From positions 4,794,202-4,858,201 of the forward strand of contig OY730171.1 in the NCBI GenBank assembly GCA_963422465.1: 64,000 nucleotides of DNA, read 5' to 3'. Below the pieces are notes generated by a model. The model was not told the DNA's origin and did not search any database. It saw only the letters and a list, made by a program, of their open reading frames with translations. Of the stretch, positions 43,722 through 55,355 are shown piece by piece (the first letter of the stretch is position 1; every line of letters begins with the position of its first letter). Source of the stretch: Lichina pygmaea. Lineage: Eukaryota; Ascomycota; Lichinomycetes; Lichinales; Lichinaceae. The position numbers and the translations under genes are program-made.

Positions 43722-46700
43722 CTAGGTATTGGATTGGGAATAGTGGAGTTTGAAAGCTAGATTAAACTGGTTTAGTCTTTTCAAAGACATAAACCAGTAC
43801 AAGAACTTCTGTAGTAGCTCTGGGTTTGAAATAATAGTGGTGAAGTCTTGGGGATTAAAAGAGACTTGTTGTCTTTGTCTTGAATAAAGAGAGCATGAAG
43901 AGGTGATATGTTTTGCAGTTTCTTCTGCTTGGCCACACACACATAGTGGGGTAGGGAAGTCAGGAGCTCCAGCTCTGAAAAGAAAACTTGCCAGACCAAT
44001 TCTTCCAGTCCTGATTTGCAGTAGCAGACTTGCTTCAGCTTTCTGTAACTCTTTGTAGGGCTTCAGATTGTTTTTGTGTGGCTTTTGACAGAAAGTCTGC
44101 CAGCCTGGATAGCTTCTTCTTTTCTTCTCTTCCTATTGGTCTTCCCACTCTTTAGTAAAGAGCTTTTGTAGTTCTTTCTTTGAACTAGCCTGGTTAGTAG
44201 TTATTTGACTTAACCAAGTGAATTTCCACTTAGGAGAGATAGTTGAGGATTTCTTTAAAGGTTTCTTCAAGAGAGAGGCATAGCTGGAAATAGTGGAAAA
44301 GATACTGTCAAGAAAGTATTTGAGAGGGGAGTTTTGAATAGAAGAAAGAAAACAGGCAGTGCGAAATTTAAAGTATAGGTCTAGAGGTAGAAGAAAAAGC
44401 TCACTCTCTAATAGAAAAGAAGGAGTGGCTTTGAAGGCACCCCCAATAAGTCTTAGGCATCTGTTTTGAAATGAAACAAGAGAAGAGATATTGGAGGATT
44501 TTCTTAGAGGGTTAAACCAGATCCCCACTGCATAGCTCAGTAGAGATCTCAGTATAGCAGTGTACACCAGACGTGATGTGTGAACTGGAAAGCCCCAAGT
44601 AGAATAGGAAGTTCTAGAAAGAGAAGAGAGTGCTTTCTGTGCTTTTTGAAGAATAATCCTCTGGTGTTTGTGCCAGTGGAGCTTTGCATCTAGGTACACT
44701 CCAAGTACTCGCACTTCTTCTTTTGGTTTGAGAATCACATTCCCCAGTCTGAGCTTGAGCTGAAGATTGTCTGATCTTCTTCTGGAAAAATGAAGTATTT
44801 CATATTTCTCAGGTGAGAAGACCATTCCATGTCTTGCAGCCCAGGATAGACATTTGTGGTGTGTGTTCTTTAACTTCAGAAGGTTACTTTTCAAGGAGTG
44901 ACCAAAAGCAAGCAGATTTGTATCATCTGCAAACCCCAGGGCAGATACACCAGAAGAGGGAGTATGCACAGTCTCATGCAATTCAGAAATGTAGAATAGA
45001 AAAAGAATAGGGGATAATGGAGAACCTTGAGGAACTCCACAATGAATAGGAATAGAATAAGACTCAGAATCATCAAAGACAAGAGTGGTAGAGCGCTTAT
45101 CACAGAAGGAGTAGATCCAGGAAGCTAGCCAGGCAGGTATTTCCTTTTCTTTTCAGAATTTGCTGTAGTATCTTGGGGAGAACTCTGTCATAGGCTCCTG
45201 AGATATCCAGTGAGAGTAGGGATGCAACCATGCCTTCCTTCCAGACTTTTTCCACTTGGGAGGTTAGAAGGAAAAGTGCTGCTTCTGTGGATCTTCCTTT
45301 CCTAAAGCCCATCTGGATATCTGGCAATAGTCCAGCTTCTTCTGCTATCTTGCTTAGTCTGGCTGCAGCAATAGCTTCCATCAGCTTGCCTGTTGTGTTT
45401 AGCAGAGCTATAGGGCGCCAGGCTTTAGCTTGATTGTAGGTTCCCTTGCCAGGTTTCCTCAAGCAGACTGTTTTTGCACTCTTAAATCTTTCAGGGAAGT
45501 ACTCTAGTTTCCAGCATGTTGAAGTCAGAATAGCTAGAGCTTGGCAGAACCTAGGCCCCAGAGCTCTCAGAAATCTATTTGGCAGCTTATCTCTCCCTCC
45601 TGCTGTGAAAGGTTTCTTCTTGGCCAGAATTTGCTCCACTTCTTCACATGTTACCTCCTGGGAGAGCTGTATCTCCGAGATAGTCTGGGAGCTTTCTGAG
45701 CCTGGTTCTGGAACTAGAGCTTTTGGAAAGAACTGTTGTGAGAAGGCTTTAGTCTTTTCCTCAAAGGTTTTGGCTATTCCTTCTTGTGTTTCCAGGTCAG
45801 GAACCAGAGGAAGATCAGGAGTCTTGTTGGCTTTGGACTTTCCCCACTTTGCAAGCTTCCAGAACTTTGAAGAGCTGGCCAGCTCATGGATTTGGTGTCT
45901 GAAAGTGTTCTGTTTTCCATCTCTGACTGCCTTTTTCTTGAGCTTAGTTGCTTGCTCAAGTTCCTCTTGACTTGCTTGCTTTTTTTGCACTTTTCTTCTT
46001 ACTCTCCTTTCCTCTTTAACCTTGTTTTGGATCTCTTGATTCCACCAGGGAACTGAGTGGCCAGATTGCTTCTGGAGCTGTGTGGATTTGCTTGCTATTT
46101 CTTGGAGAAAGTTGTCAAGATACTTCAAGTACTCATCCACTTCATATTTGTCTTGGAAGTGGAAGGGCAGGTGTAGCTTCTCACTCTACTCTTGCAAGGT
46201 TTGAGTCCAGTGTTCTCCAGTTTCTTTCTGGTTTCCAGATTTTCCTTGGAGGATCCAGGTCCAGGCAGGTTAGTACAGGTCTGTGGTCAGACCCATGAAA
46301 GAACTGAAGAGCCACTTTAGAGAAAATCAGAGAGTTAGAAAGAGAAGAAGAAATAAAAGACAGATCAATAGAAGAACATGGTTTTTCAGAAAGAGATCTT
46401 GCTCTGGTAGGGGTGAAAGGTGCAATAGCTAAATCCAGATTTAAATCTTTCATTAGGTCTTGAAACTTGTTTGCAGTCTCAGAGTACAGTCTTCTTTTCT
46501 TCGACCAGTCTGGGTGGTGAAGATTTGAGTCTGTGAGAAGAATATGTTGTCCTTGTTCTTGTAAAGCATTTTGGAGTAAACAGAGAAGAGCTTCTGATGC
46601 CTCTGTGTAGTTTTCTTGACTTGATGGGGTGAAGTAGAGATTATGTACCCAAAGAGAAGTAGAAGAGTTTTCCAAGTAGATTTCAAGAGAAACAAAGTCT

Positions 46701-46963
46701 TTATTCCAGAAGGTAGGATGAAGAGAAGAGAGTTTCAGATTTTTATTAATAAGAAAAAGTGTTCTGCCAATCTCTGAACAGTAGAGAGGAAGAAAGGAAG
46801 AGAAAACAGTTGAAGTGCTTGTTTCTAGGTGAGAGTTTTTCCAGGGCTCTTGAAGTGCAATAATGTCCACCTCTTGGAGAGCTGAGGTTGCTAGCAGTAG
46901 CTCTTGGACTGATTGGCTTTTTTGCACATTATACTGGAGAAGTGTCAGCTTTGTGTCTTTCAT
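43722..46963 (-). pseudogene. LINE ORF2 of composite B (endonuclease and reverse transcriptase), broken
   Basis: The start ATG at 46961-46963 overlaps the ORF1 stop. The endonuclease part (KLTLLQYNVQKSQSVQELLL, DIIALQEPWKNSHLE, LLTDSNLHHPDWSKK, GSDHRPVLT) is open to about 46181. The reverse transcriptase part is open at 45100-46140 and continues in other frames at 44133-45103 (GFADDTNLLAF). The C-terminal CxCGxxEET knuckle ends near 43722. Breaks are a stop near 46181 (TCTACTC context), a frameshift near 45100, and changes near 44130. Family-1 ORF2 also lacks a visible RNase H domain. Confidence 0.88.
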
Positions 46964-48104
46964 GCAGACATCTCAGCATCAAAGATCTTGAAGGAGTTAG
47001 CTGGTAGCTTTCCTCCAGAGTTGGCTGATCTTGAAGAAAGAATTTGCACTTCTGGGAGTGCATCTCTGAGTCTCTCTGAGCTTCTGCTTGGCTCAGCTGT
47101 TTTACGTTTTTTCCCCCCTGGTAGAGACTGAGAGAGAGGGAAAGACATAACTGGGGGGGGTTTTAGAGCTGGAACAGAGGTAGCTGTTGGGTTCTCATAT
47201 TTTCCTGGGCGTGTGTTCCATGCTTCTCTTGCCTTCTTGGCTGCTTCCTGGCGTACTGGACAGACACTGGCCCAGGCTGGGTGAGCTCCTCTGCAGTTGT
47301 AGCATTTTGGCTTGAGAAGCTGTTCAGGAACTTGGCAGGCTCTCCTTTCATGCTGGCCTCCACAGGCACCACACACAGCTTTGTTCTTGCAGAAGTGTGC
47401 TTGGTACCCATAGCCAAAGCACTTGAAACATTGTGCAATAACTGTGTCTGCCAGAAAAGGTTCTGCTTCATGCATCCTGTGCCCCAGCACTAGCCCACTC
47501 TCAATCAAAAGATTGGCTTGTTCAGGGGTAGCCAGATCCAGGTGGAGAGAGGTAACTGGCTTCTTTTGAGCTATAGCCTTCTTAGACCAGTAGGCTCTCA
47601 GGATGGTGATTTGCTTGCTCAGAGATGGGTTGCTGTTCTGGATTATCTGGCAGGTTTTCTCCAGGTCTTCAGGTTGGATATCTTCTGTTCTGACTCCATG
47701 GATCAGAACTGGAAATCTCTTGGGCTGGATGGTTGCTTCCTTTGTGAAGATAGCTGATACCCAGGCAGGGTTTTTCTCTAGGAAGACTTTAGTCTCTTGG
47801 CTTTCTGCGTTAATAAGAATATCCCCTGAAGGAAGTTTCCTTACTGCTCTGACCTGCTTGTTGTAAGGGCTGGGTAGTCTGTCTTGAAGAGTCTGGAAAA
47901 GCTGGATGTGAGTTCTATTAGCTATGTCAGGTGGCTGGATACCAGGATGTACAAGAACTTCTTTGAGAATTCTTGCAGGTAGAGAGATTTGTGCTGGAAT
48001 AGATTTTTGGACAGCCTGGGCATATGATGGCTTGGCTTCTTGTTTGTCCAGCCGCTTGTTGATATTCTCCAGCTCCTGGAAGATTCTGTTGGTGAGGCCA
48101 GTAG
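46960..48104 (-). CDS. LINE ORF1 (Gag-like, CCHC knuckles), N-terminally truncated
   Basis: About 381 codons of LINE ORF1 are open. The frame runs on into module X, adding about 24 foreign N-terminal residues. A short coiled-coil-like segment (RIFQELENINKRLDKQE) is followed by AQAVQKS, a basic middle domain (FPVLIHGVRTEDIQPEDLEKT), SLHLDLATPEQANLL and three CCHC-type knuckles (CFKCFGYG, CGACGGQHERRAC, CYNCRGAHPAW). In the first knuckle the histidine seen in the copy at 54331-55097 is tyrosine. ORF1 proteins of this type bind LINE RNA. Its stop TGA overlaps the ORF2 start as ATGA (46960-46963). Confidence 0.88.
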
Positions 48105-49221
48105 CCACAGTCGTACTATACCAGAACATAGTGTAGAGTTGGCACCCCCCCACAGGGTCTCTACCACGCTTTCCCACAGTCCCGAGGTCTCTTGCACTCC
48201 GCCGTACGTGCTCACCCCTGGGATCCTGCTTCGGAGCGCTGGGTCACCAGCCCAGAGCCCACACTCCAACTGTAGTTTGCTTCCTGAGCTTGTTGTTTGC
48301 AGCCTAAGCCTGCACTCTGTACGAACCGGCATGCACATCTGTCCTCTTGGGCTATATAGACAGTCTCGTAGTAGGCCCAGGCCCTACCTCTGTCACTGCC
48401 ATTATATGCCACACCTCGCAGTTGTTAACTGTTTCGTGTTACCTTCGCAGATCTCTTGTACAAAGGCCGACCATACCTCGCAGGCCTTACGGACCCTGCA
48501 GGCTGTGCCAGCACCTGCAGGGCCGCCTTTCCAGCCCACTAACCAAGTAGGGAGGAGTTCTTCTTGGTCCACTGTCGCCTGTGGGGCTCCGGTTGCACCT
48601 GTTGGCCCACTGGATAACCCAGTCCCCTGGCCCCAGATTGTGGATTGTACGAAGAGACTTCGTGGGAAGGCCTTAGGCAAAACCATCAAGCCAGCACTTT
48701 GGCTATCACACAGCTCTTAGGCACTGGAGTGGTGATGTCTCCTTGTACGACCACCCTCCTTCTTTAACAGGTGGTCCGTGTTCGATTAACAACACCACAG
48801 TGCCAAGGCCACTCCCCCCCTAGCAGATCCTCACACATTAGCTGGAGACTCTGCTAGGAGGGTGACGTGACGAGAACTCCTCTCGACTACTCCAGAGGTG
48901 CCCTATCAGACGCCTAGACTTCACATCCACCAGCTGTGGGGCTGGCTTCAGGCTGTAGCGTACACAGTAGTCGTCTGTCAGGTGGTTTTCATCTCCCAAG
49001 CTTGGTCGCAGTCCTCTGTTCTGCTGTAGCTGTTTCACGGGGGTGTCCAGGGTGCCTGCGCGACACCTCCGGTGGCCCATCACTCCGCAACACCAGCAGC
49101 TCGACCGGTGACTTGATTAGCTCTTGGTGCAGCGACTACAAGCAGCCTGGGAAGCCACCCGCCATCGACTGCCCCGAGGTTCCCAGCCTGCACCACGTGG
49201 AGGTTTGAGTTGTTGCAGGCC
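48105..49221 (-). repeat. Module X, copy B
   Basis: 1117 bp. The LINE-side end begins CCACAGTCGTACTATACC and the outer end is TGCAGGCC. It is similar to copies A and C along its whole length, with intermediate CpG loss. No conserved open frame is evident on either strand. It joins LINE ORF1 at residue ATGLTNRIFQELEN. Confidence 0.9.
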
Positions 49222-49400
49222 AGGAACTTGTGGTTTTTTTGATTTGATTCTTACACTGTTTGTAGCTTTACAGCCATGCAGATCTTCCAGCTAATAGTGA
49301 ACTTCTTCAGAAAACCTTTAAAGGAATAAAAACTGAAGACAGAGAGGTGACTAGAAAGTGTAGCAAAAGGAAATCTTGTAGTGTCTGGTAGGAAAAGCTT

Positions 49401-51232
49401 CTAGATGTTGGAGTGTGAATAGTGAAGTTTGAAAGCCAGATTAAATTGGTTTAGTCTTTTCAAAGACATAAACCAGTACAGAAACTTCTGTAGAAGCTCT
49501 GGGTTTGAAATAATAGTAGTGAAATCTTGGGGGTTAAAGAGAGCATGTTGTCTTTGACTTGAGTAGAGAGAGCATGAAGAGGTGATATGCTTTACTGTCT
49601 CTTCTGCTTGACCACACATGCATAGGGGGGTAGGAAAGTCAGAGACTCCAGCTCTGAAAAGAAAACTTGCTAGACCAATTCTCCCAGTTCTGGTTTGCAG
49701 TAGTAGACTTGCCTCAGCTTTCTGTAGCTCTTTGTAGAGCTTTAGGTTGTTGTAGTGAGGTTTTTGGCAAAACACCTGCCATCCAGCATAGTCTTTTCTT
49801 TTCTTCTCCTCCCATTGGTTTTCCCACTCTTTAGTAAAGAGTATTTGTAGTTCTTTCTTTGAACTAGCCTGGTTAGTAGTTATTTGACTTAACCAAGTGA
49901 ACTTCCAATTAGGAGAGATAGTTGAGCATTTCTTTAAAGGTTTCCTCAGTGAAGAAGCATAGGAAGAAATAGTAGAAAAGGTACTGTCAAGAAAGTCTTT
50001 CAGAGAGGAGGTTTGGATAGAAGATAGAAAACAAGCTGTGCGAAATTTAAAATAGAGATCTAGAGGTAAAAGAAAAAGCTCACTCTCTAATAGAAAAGAA
50101 GGAGTGGCTTTGAAAGCACCCCCAATAAGTCTCAGACATTTGTTTTGGAATATGATAAGAGAGGAAATATTAGAGGATTTTCTGAGTGGGTTGAACCAAA
50201 TTCCCACTGCATAGCTCAGTACAGATCTGAGTATTGCAGTGTACACAAGGCGTGCTGTGAGAACTGGAAAGCCCCAGGTGGAGTAAGAGGTTCTAGAAAG
50301 AGAAGATAGTGCTTTTTGTGCTTTTTGAAGAATAATTCTCTGGTGTTTGTGCCAGTGGAGTTTGGCATCCAGGTACACTCCCAATACTCGCACTTCTTCT
50401 TTTGGTTTTAGAATCACATTCCCAAGTCTAAGCTTGAGCTGCAGATTGTCTGATCTTCTTCTGGAAAAATGAAGTATTTCATATTTCTCAGGAGAGAAGA
50501 CCATTCCATGTCTTGCAGCCCAAGATAGACATTTAAGATGTGTATTCTTCAACTTCAGAAGGTTGCTTTTAAGAGAGTGTCCAAATGCAAGCAGATTTGT
50601 ATCATCTGCAAATCCCAGAGCAGAAACACCAGTAGTAGGAGAATGTACAGTCTCATGAAGTTCAGAAATATAGAATAGAAAAAGAATAGGAGACAAAGGG
50701 GAACCTTGGGGAACTCCACAGTGAATAGGAATAGAAGAGGACTCAGAGTCATCAAAAACTAGGGTGGTGGTACGTCTGGTACAGAAAGAGAAGATCCAAG
50801 AAGTTAGCCAGAGAGGGATTCCTTTTCTCTCCAGAATCTTTTGAAGAATCTCTGGAAGAACTCTGTCATATGCTCCTGAGATGTCCAGAGAAAGTAGAGA
50901 TGCAACCATGCCTTCTTTCCAGACTTTTTCCACTTGGGAAGTTAGAAGGAAAAGTGCTGATTCAGTTGATCTGCCTTTCCTGAACCCCATCTGGATTTCT
51001 GGCAAGAGTTTAGCCTCTTCTGCTACCTTGCTTAGTCTGGCTGCTGTAATAGCTTCCATCAGCTTGCCAGTTGTGTTTAGCAGAGCTATAGGGCGCCAGG
51101 CTTTAGCTTGGTTATAGATTCCCTTGCCAGGTTTTCTTAGACAGACTGTTTTTGCATTCTTGAATTTCTCTGGAAAGTATTCCAGTCTCCAGCATGTTGA
51201 TGTGAGAACAGCTATAGCTTGGCCACAGTTGA
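49401..51232 (-). CDS. LINE ORF2 3' part of composite C, open
   Basis: The frame is open from the X junction (51232) to the stop at 49401, about 610 codons. It covers the reverse transcriptase from the finger/palm region (FRKGRSTESALFLL, SLDISGAYDRVLPE, PIHCGVPQGSPLSPILFLFY, ALGFADDTNLLAF) to the C-terminal MCGQAEETVKHITSSC knuckle. It lacks the endonuclease and the start of the reverse transcriptase, so it is not functional alone. The absence of stops suggests a fairly young insertion. Confidence 0.88.
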
Positions 51233-52346
51233 GCTATGCCGAGGCATAGCGCAGAGTCGACATCCCGTGCAGGGTCTCTGCCACGCTTCCCCGCAGTCCT
51301 GAGGTCTTTTGCGCTCCGCCGTGTACGCTCACCCCTAGGTCCTGCTTCGGAGTGCCGGGTTGCCAGCCCGGAGCCCACGCTCCAACTGCAGTTTGCTCCT
51401 TGAGCCCGTCATTTGCAGCCTGAGCCTGCACTCTGTACGGACCGGCATGCGCTTCCGTCCTCTCAGGCCATATAGACAGTCTTGTAGTAGGCCCAGACCC
51501 TACTGCCGTCACTGCCATTATATGCCACGCCCCGCAGCTCTCGCTGTTTCGCGTTATCTCTGTAGATCTCTCGTACAGAGGCCGACCATGCCTCGCAGGC
51601 TCTACGGACCCTGCAGGCCATGCCAGCACCTGCAGGACCGCCTTTCCAGCCCACTAACCAAGTAGGGAGAAGTCTCTGTCTGCCCGCTGTCGCCTGTGGG
51701 ACCCCGGATGTACGTGGTGGCCCACTGGAGAACCTCCAGTGCCCTAGCCCCGGTCCGTAGGTGGCCCGAAGAGAATCCGTGGCAAGACCTTAGGCAAAAC
51801 CATCAAGCCAGCACTTTGACTATCACACAGCCCTTAGGTACTGGAGCGGCGGAAACCCTTCGTGCCACCTGCTCGCCTTCTTTAACACGTAGTCCCCGTT
51901 CGATTAACAACGCCGCGGTACAGACATCGCTCCCCTCCTAGAACAAGATCCTTGATGCATCAGCTGCTGGAGACTCTGCCAGAAGGGGGGTGTGCGATAG
52001 GAACTCCTCTCGTCTACTCCAGAGGTGCCCTGTCGGGTGTCTAGACTTCACATCCACCAGTTGCAAGGCTGGCTTCGGGCCGTAGCGTACACGGTAGACA
52101 TCCGTCGGGTGGTTTTCATAACCAGTTTGGTCGAAGTCCTCTGTTCTGCTGATGTCGCTTCACGGGGGCGTCCAGGGTGCCTGCACGACACCTCCGGTGG
52201 CCCGTCGCTCCACGGGCACCAGCAGCTCGACCGGTGACTCAATTAGCTCTCGGTGCAGCGACTACAAGCAGCTTGGGAGACTGCCTGCCATCGCTGCCTC
52301 GAGGTTCCCAGCCTGCACCGCGTGGAGGTTTGAGTCTTCGCAGGCC
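51233..52346 (-). repeat. Module X, copy C (most CpG-rich)
   Basis: 1114 bp beginning CCACAGTTGAGCTATGCC at the LINE side and ending CGCAGGCC at the outer end. It keeps many CpG sites that are TpG or CpA in copy A, so it is the least mutated reference. It contains no obvious tRNA, 5S or rRNA segment and no long conserved open frame. Confidence 0.9.
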
Positions 52347-52359
52347 AGGAACTTGTGGT

Positions 52360-54325
52360 ACTGAGCAGGGAGAAGTGTGGCAGAATCCACACACTTCTTT
52401 GGCTTCAACACCTGCTTAATGTCTCTCAGAGAAACACTGAACATCTGGTGATCTGGCTTGGCAGTAAGGAGAGAAAATACAGTAGTATTGATGGGGATTA
52501 GTGTGGCAGAAAGAGGCTTGGGATTCTGAGGTTTTCCAGCAGACATCTTGGCTTCAAGATCCAAAGAGATTGGATAGCTATTGTTTGACTTGAGTTATAT
52601 AGATTGGCAGTGATCTGACTTGAACATGATTGATGTGTTTATCCAATCAATGTGTGGTCTGTGCTTCTGGAGCTATGGCATCCCCAGAATCACATCATAG
52701 TGAAGACCAGAAGACACAAAGAGAGAGACTTCCTCCTGGTGCACGCTATGTGCTGTGGTTATGATTGTCTTGGCAAGATGTGTGGTTTGTGATATCTTGC
52801 CATCAAACAATCACAATGTGTGTAGGTAGGGGAGAGGTTCTTGGTGAAGAGATTACATAAAGGAAGTACCAATGCAGCCAAATACTGAACAGCCAGAGTC
52901 AATAAGAGTATTGTACTTAAATTTCCCATCTAGGATACAAGGAAGAAACAAGCACTTACTGTCTAATTGCTGGTCTGGAGACAGATAGCCAACATGGAGA
53001 TCCTTTTCATGTCCTTGAGTATAATGATGACCAAGGACTACTTGTTTTCCAACTCTGGAGTAGTCTTAACAGTGGCAGACTTGGTGGTGGTTATGGTGGT
53101 GGTAACAACAGGTATGTTTTTCACTGGACAGAAGGTTGAGACATGACCTTGGTTCCCACAGTAGAAGTAGAGATCTTTGCTTCAGCAATGTTCTCACTCT
53201 TCTGGTGTCAGCTTAGAGTGACTGAGATCTATGGTAGGACTTGGTGGCTGTGGTGTGAAGACTGGCTTGATGAACCCTGGACACAGAACTGAAGCTTCTG
53301 ACTGTGGAACTGAGGCTTGGGTGGGAGGTGCTTGACATAGACAGTGAGAGTTGGCAGAAGTGGCACATAACTGGTTGTCCTGCAGCTGGCATTCCTCAAC
53401 AAGCTTCTGATAGCTGATGTCCTTGAGGTTGATACTGACAAGCTGTTTGGCAAGCTCTTCAGAGAGCGTGTATCAAAGATAGTACTTCAAGATCTTGTTG
53501 TTGAAGCCTGTGTGTGGAGCATACTGATTGAACTCTGTGAAGAACTTAGCAAAGGAATAGTTGGCCTGACACAAGGTGATGAGCTTTCTCTGAGCTAGAA
53601 ACTCTGGGTCTGGGTTGGAGAAGGTGTTCCAGAGATCTTGGACAATGTTGTGCTAGTCAATGTACTGGCCAGCTGTGATCTTAGCTGAGATGTAGGACTG
53701 CGCAGTGCCAGTTGTGTGTGAAAAGACGTACACAATCCATGATGTTTCCATAGGGTACCAGTCAGTGTTGAGTGTTATCTTGAGTGATAGTGACATGATG
53801 AAGCTCTCAAGTTTCTCATACATGATTTCTGTGTTTCCGCCATCACCACTGAAGATCTCTGGGTCAGCAGTGTGTTCAGACTTGGACTTGGGAGTAGTGT
53901 TAGTAGCTTGAATTTGCATGAACTCTGTAAACATGTTGTGAAGGAACTTATCATTTCCAGCAACTGGCATAGCTTGGTCTGGTTGTTAAGATATGACAAG
54001 GACATGAACATGGCTTGGTGAAGTGTGTTATGGTTGGGTAGGTCTTTCGTAGTGTGACAAGACAATAGCAGAGCAGAACTTAAGCCTAACTGATTCAGTA
54101 ACCTTGACCTGACTTGGCTTGAGACTTGAGACTTGGATTGATGTACAAGACAAAAGACAAGGAAGGAAAAGAGAAAAGAAGAAGAGAAGAAACTGGGGGA
54201 GCAGGAGAAGTTCTTATAGGCAGGGGATCAGGCAACAGGAGAGCAAGCAGGCAACAGTGCAGATGGGACTTCCCAGCAAGGTGTGTGACTTGTGCCAGAT
54301 ATGCAACTGGGCCAGAGCTGTGACA
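52360..54325 (-). mobile_element. Partial Gypsy element fossil (family 2, copy b), reversed
   Basis: The 5' LTR is 54053-54325 (273 bp), followed leftwards by gag (about 53650-53970), zinc knuckle near 53140, protease near 52890 and the beginning of pol, cut at 52360 by composite C. It corresponds to 27746-29730 of copy a and is broken. The rest of pol and the 3' LTR are not found on the other side of composite C. GTTTC at 54326-54330 is the presumed right copy of its target duplication within a LINE. Confidence 0.88.
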
Positions 54326-54330
54326 GTTTC

Positions 54331-55097
54331 TAGGTGAGAGTTTTTCCAGAGCTTTTGAAGTGCAATAATGTCCACCTCTTGGAGAGCTGAGGTTGCTAGC
54401 AGTAGCTCTTGGACTGATTGGCTTTTTTGCACATTATACTGGAGAAGTGTCAGCTTTGTGTCTTTCATGCAGACATCTCAGCATCAAAGATCTTGAAGGA
54501 GTTAGCTGGTAGCTTTCCTCCAGAGTTGGCTGATCTTGAAGAAAGAATTTGCACTTCTGGGAGTGCACTTCTGAGTCTTTCTGAGCTTCTGCTTGGCTCA
54601 GCTGTTTTATGTTTTTTCCCTCCTGGTAGAGACTGAGAGAGAGAAAGACATAACTGGGGGGAGTTGTAGAGCTGGAACAGAAGTAGCTGTTGGGATCTCA
54701 TATTTTCCTGGGTGTGTGTTCCATACTTCTCTTGCCTTCTTGGCTGCTTCCTGGCGTACTGGACAGACACTGGCCCAGGCTGGGTGAGCTCCTCTGCAGT
54801 TGCAGCATTTTGGCTTGAGAAGCTGTTCAGGAACTTGGCAGGCTCTTCTTTCATGCTGGCCTCCACAGCCACCACACACAGCTTTGTTCTTGCAGAAGCG
54901 TGCTTGGTGCCCATAGCCAAAGCACTTGAAACATTGTGCAATAACTGTGTCTGCCAGAAAAGGTTCTGCTTCATGCATCCTGTACCCCAGCACTAGCCCA
55001 CTCTCAATCAAAAGATTGGCTTGTTCAGGGGTAGCCAGATCCAGGTGGAGAGAGGTAACTGGCTTCTTTTGGGCTATAGCCTTCTTAGACCAGTAGG
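54331..55097 (-). mobile_element. Family-1 LINE fragment spanning the ORF1/ORF2 junction
   Basis: It matches 46828-47595 of composite B. It contains the ORF1 C-terminal half with knuckles (CFKCFGYGHQARFC, CGGCGGQHERRAC) and the start of ORF2 with the same ATGA overlap near 54465-54468. A frameshift in ORF1 lies near 54610. Its 3' part should lie beyond the reversed Gypsy element but is not present, and its right end abuts unrelated DNA at 55098. Confidence 0.88.
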
Positions 55098-55355
55098 GGT
55101 GTTGCACAGTGCTGTACAGAGTAGGCTAAAGTGGAACTGAGCCAAAAGACTACTGTCTGGACTTAGTGCCTGACATCTCTGTACTAGTGATAGATAAGTG
55201 TAGCTGCACCCACCTGCTTAGTCAGAGGCAATTATGACTAAGTGCCTGGTTCGGCAACTAGCTTCTGACATCACTTCTTTTCTGAGACTAGTGCCCTCAC
55301 TAGCTACAGCTCTTGTGCTGCTGTGTCTTGCTAACTACTAGCTCAGGTATGCAAG
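55098..55355. other. Short unrecognised segment between LINEs
   Basis: 258 bp beginning GGTGTTGCACAGTG. It includes the inverted repeat CTTAGTCA...TGACTAAG at about 55218-55242. No gene and no match to other repeats in the window. It could be a remnant of an older element or of host DNA. Confidence 0.5.

Larger units (their letters stand above)
43546..49221 (-). mobile_element. Composite B: long family-1 LINE joined to module X
   Basis: In minus orientation: X (49221-48105), LINE ORF1 (48104-46960), ORF2 (46963 to about 43730), and a 3' end with T-rich tail at 43546. It carries the longest family-1 LINE in the window; the X junction falls in the N-terminal part of ORF1. The left flank is the LTR-element gag ending at 43545. 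The right flank, AGGAACTTGTGGT at 49222, is the target duplication of composite C. No matching duplication is found at the left end, so the original right flank of B was lost. Confidence 0.88.
49235..52346 (-). mobile_element. Composite C: truncated family-1 LINE joined to module X
   Basis: 3112 bp flanked by AGGAACTTGTGGT at 49222-49234 and 52347-52359. In minus orientation: X (52346-51233), then LINE from inside ORF2 (51232) to the T-rich tail at 49235. The right flank continues into a reversed Gypsy element at the matching site of its pol gene. This copy gives the cleanest proof that X and the LINE moved as one unit, because one duplication encloses both. Confidence 0.92.

Noticed and set aside
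48105-48177. N-terminal extension of LINE ORF1 starting MGKRGRDPVGG
   Set aside because: These residues are encoded by module X, which happens to be open in this frame; they are not part of ORF1 in the other copies.
48105-49221. Module X as an LTR, rRNA fragment or host gene
   Set aside because: It occurs once per insertion, not at both ends, lacks TG...CA termini, does not read as rRNA or tRNA, and shows no frame conserved among the three copies.
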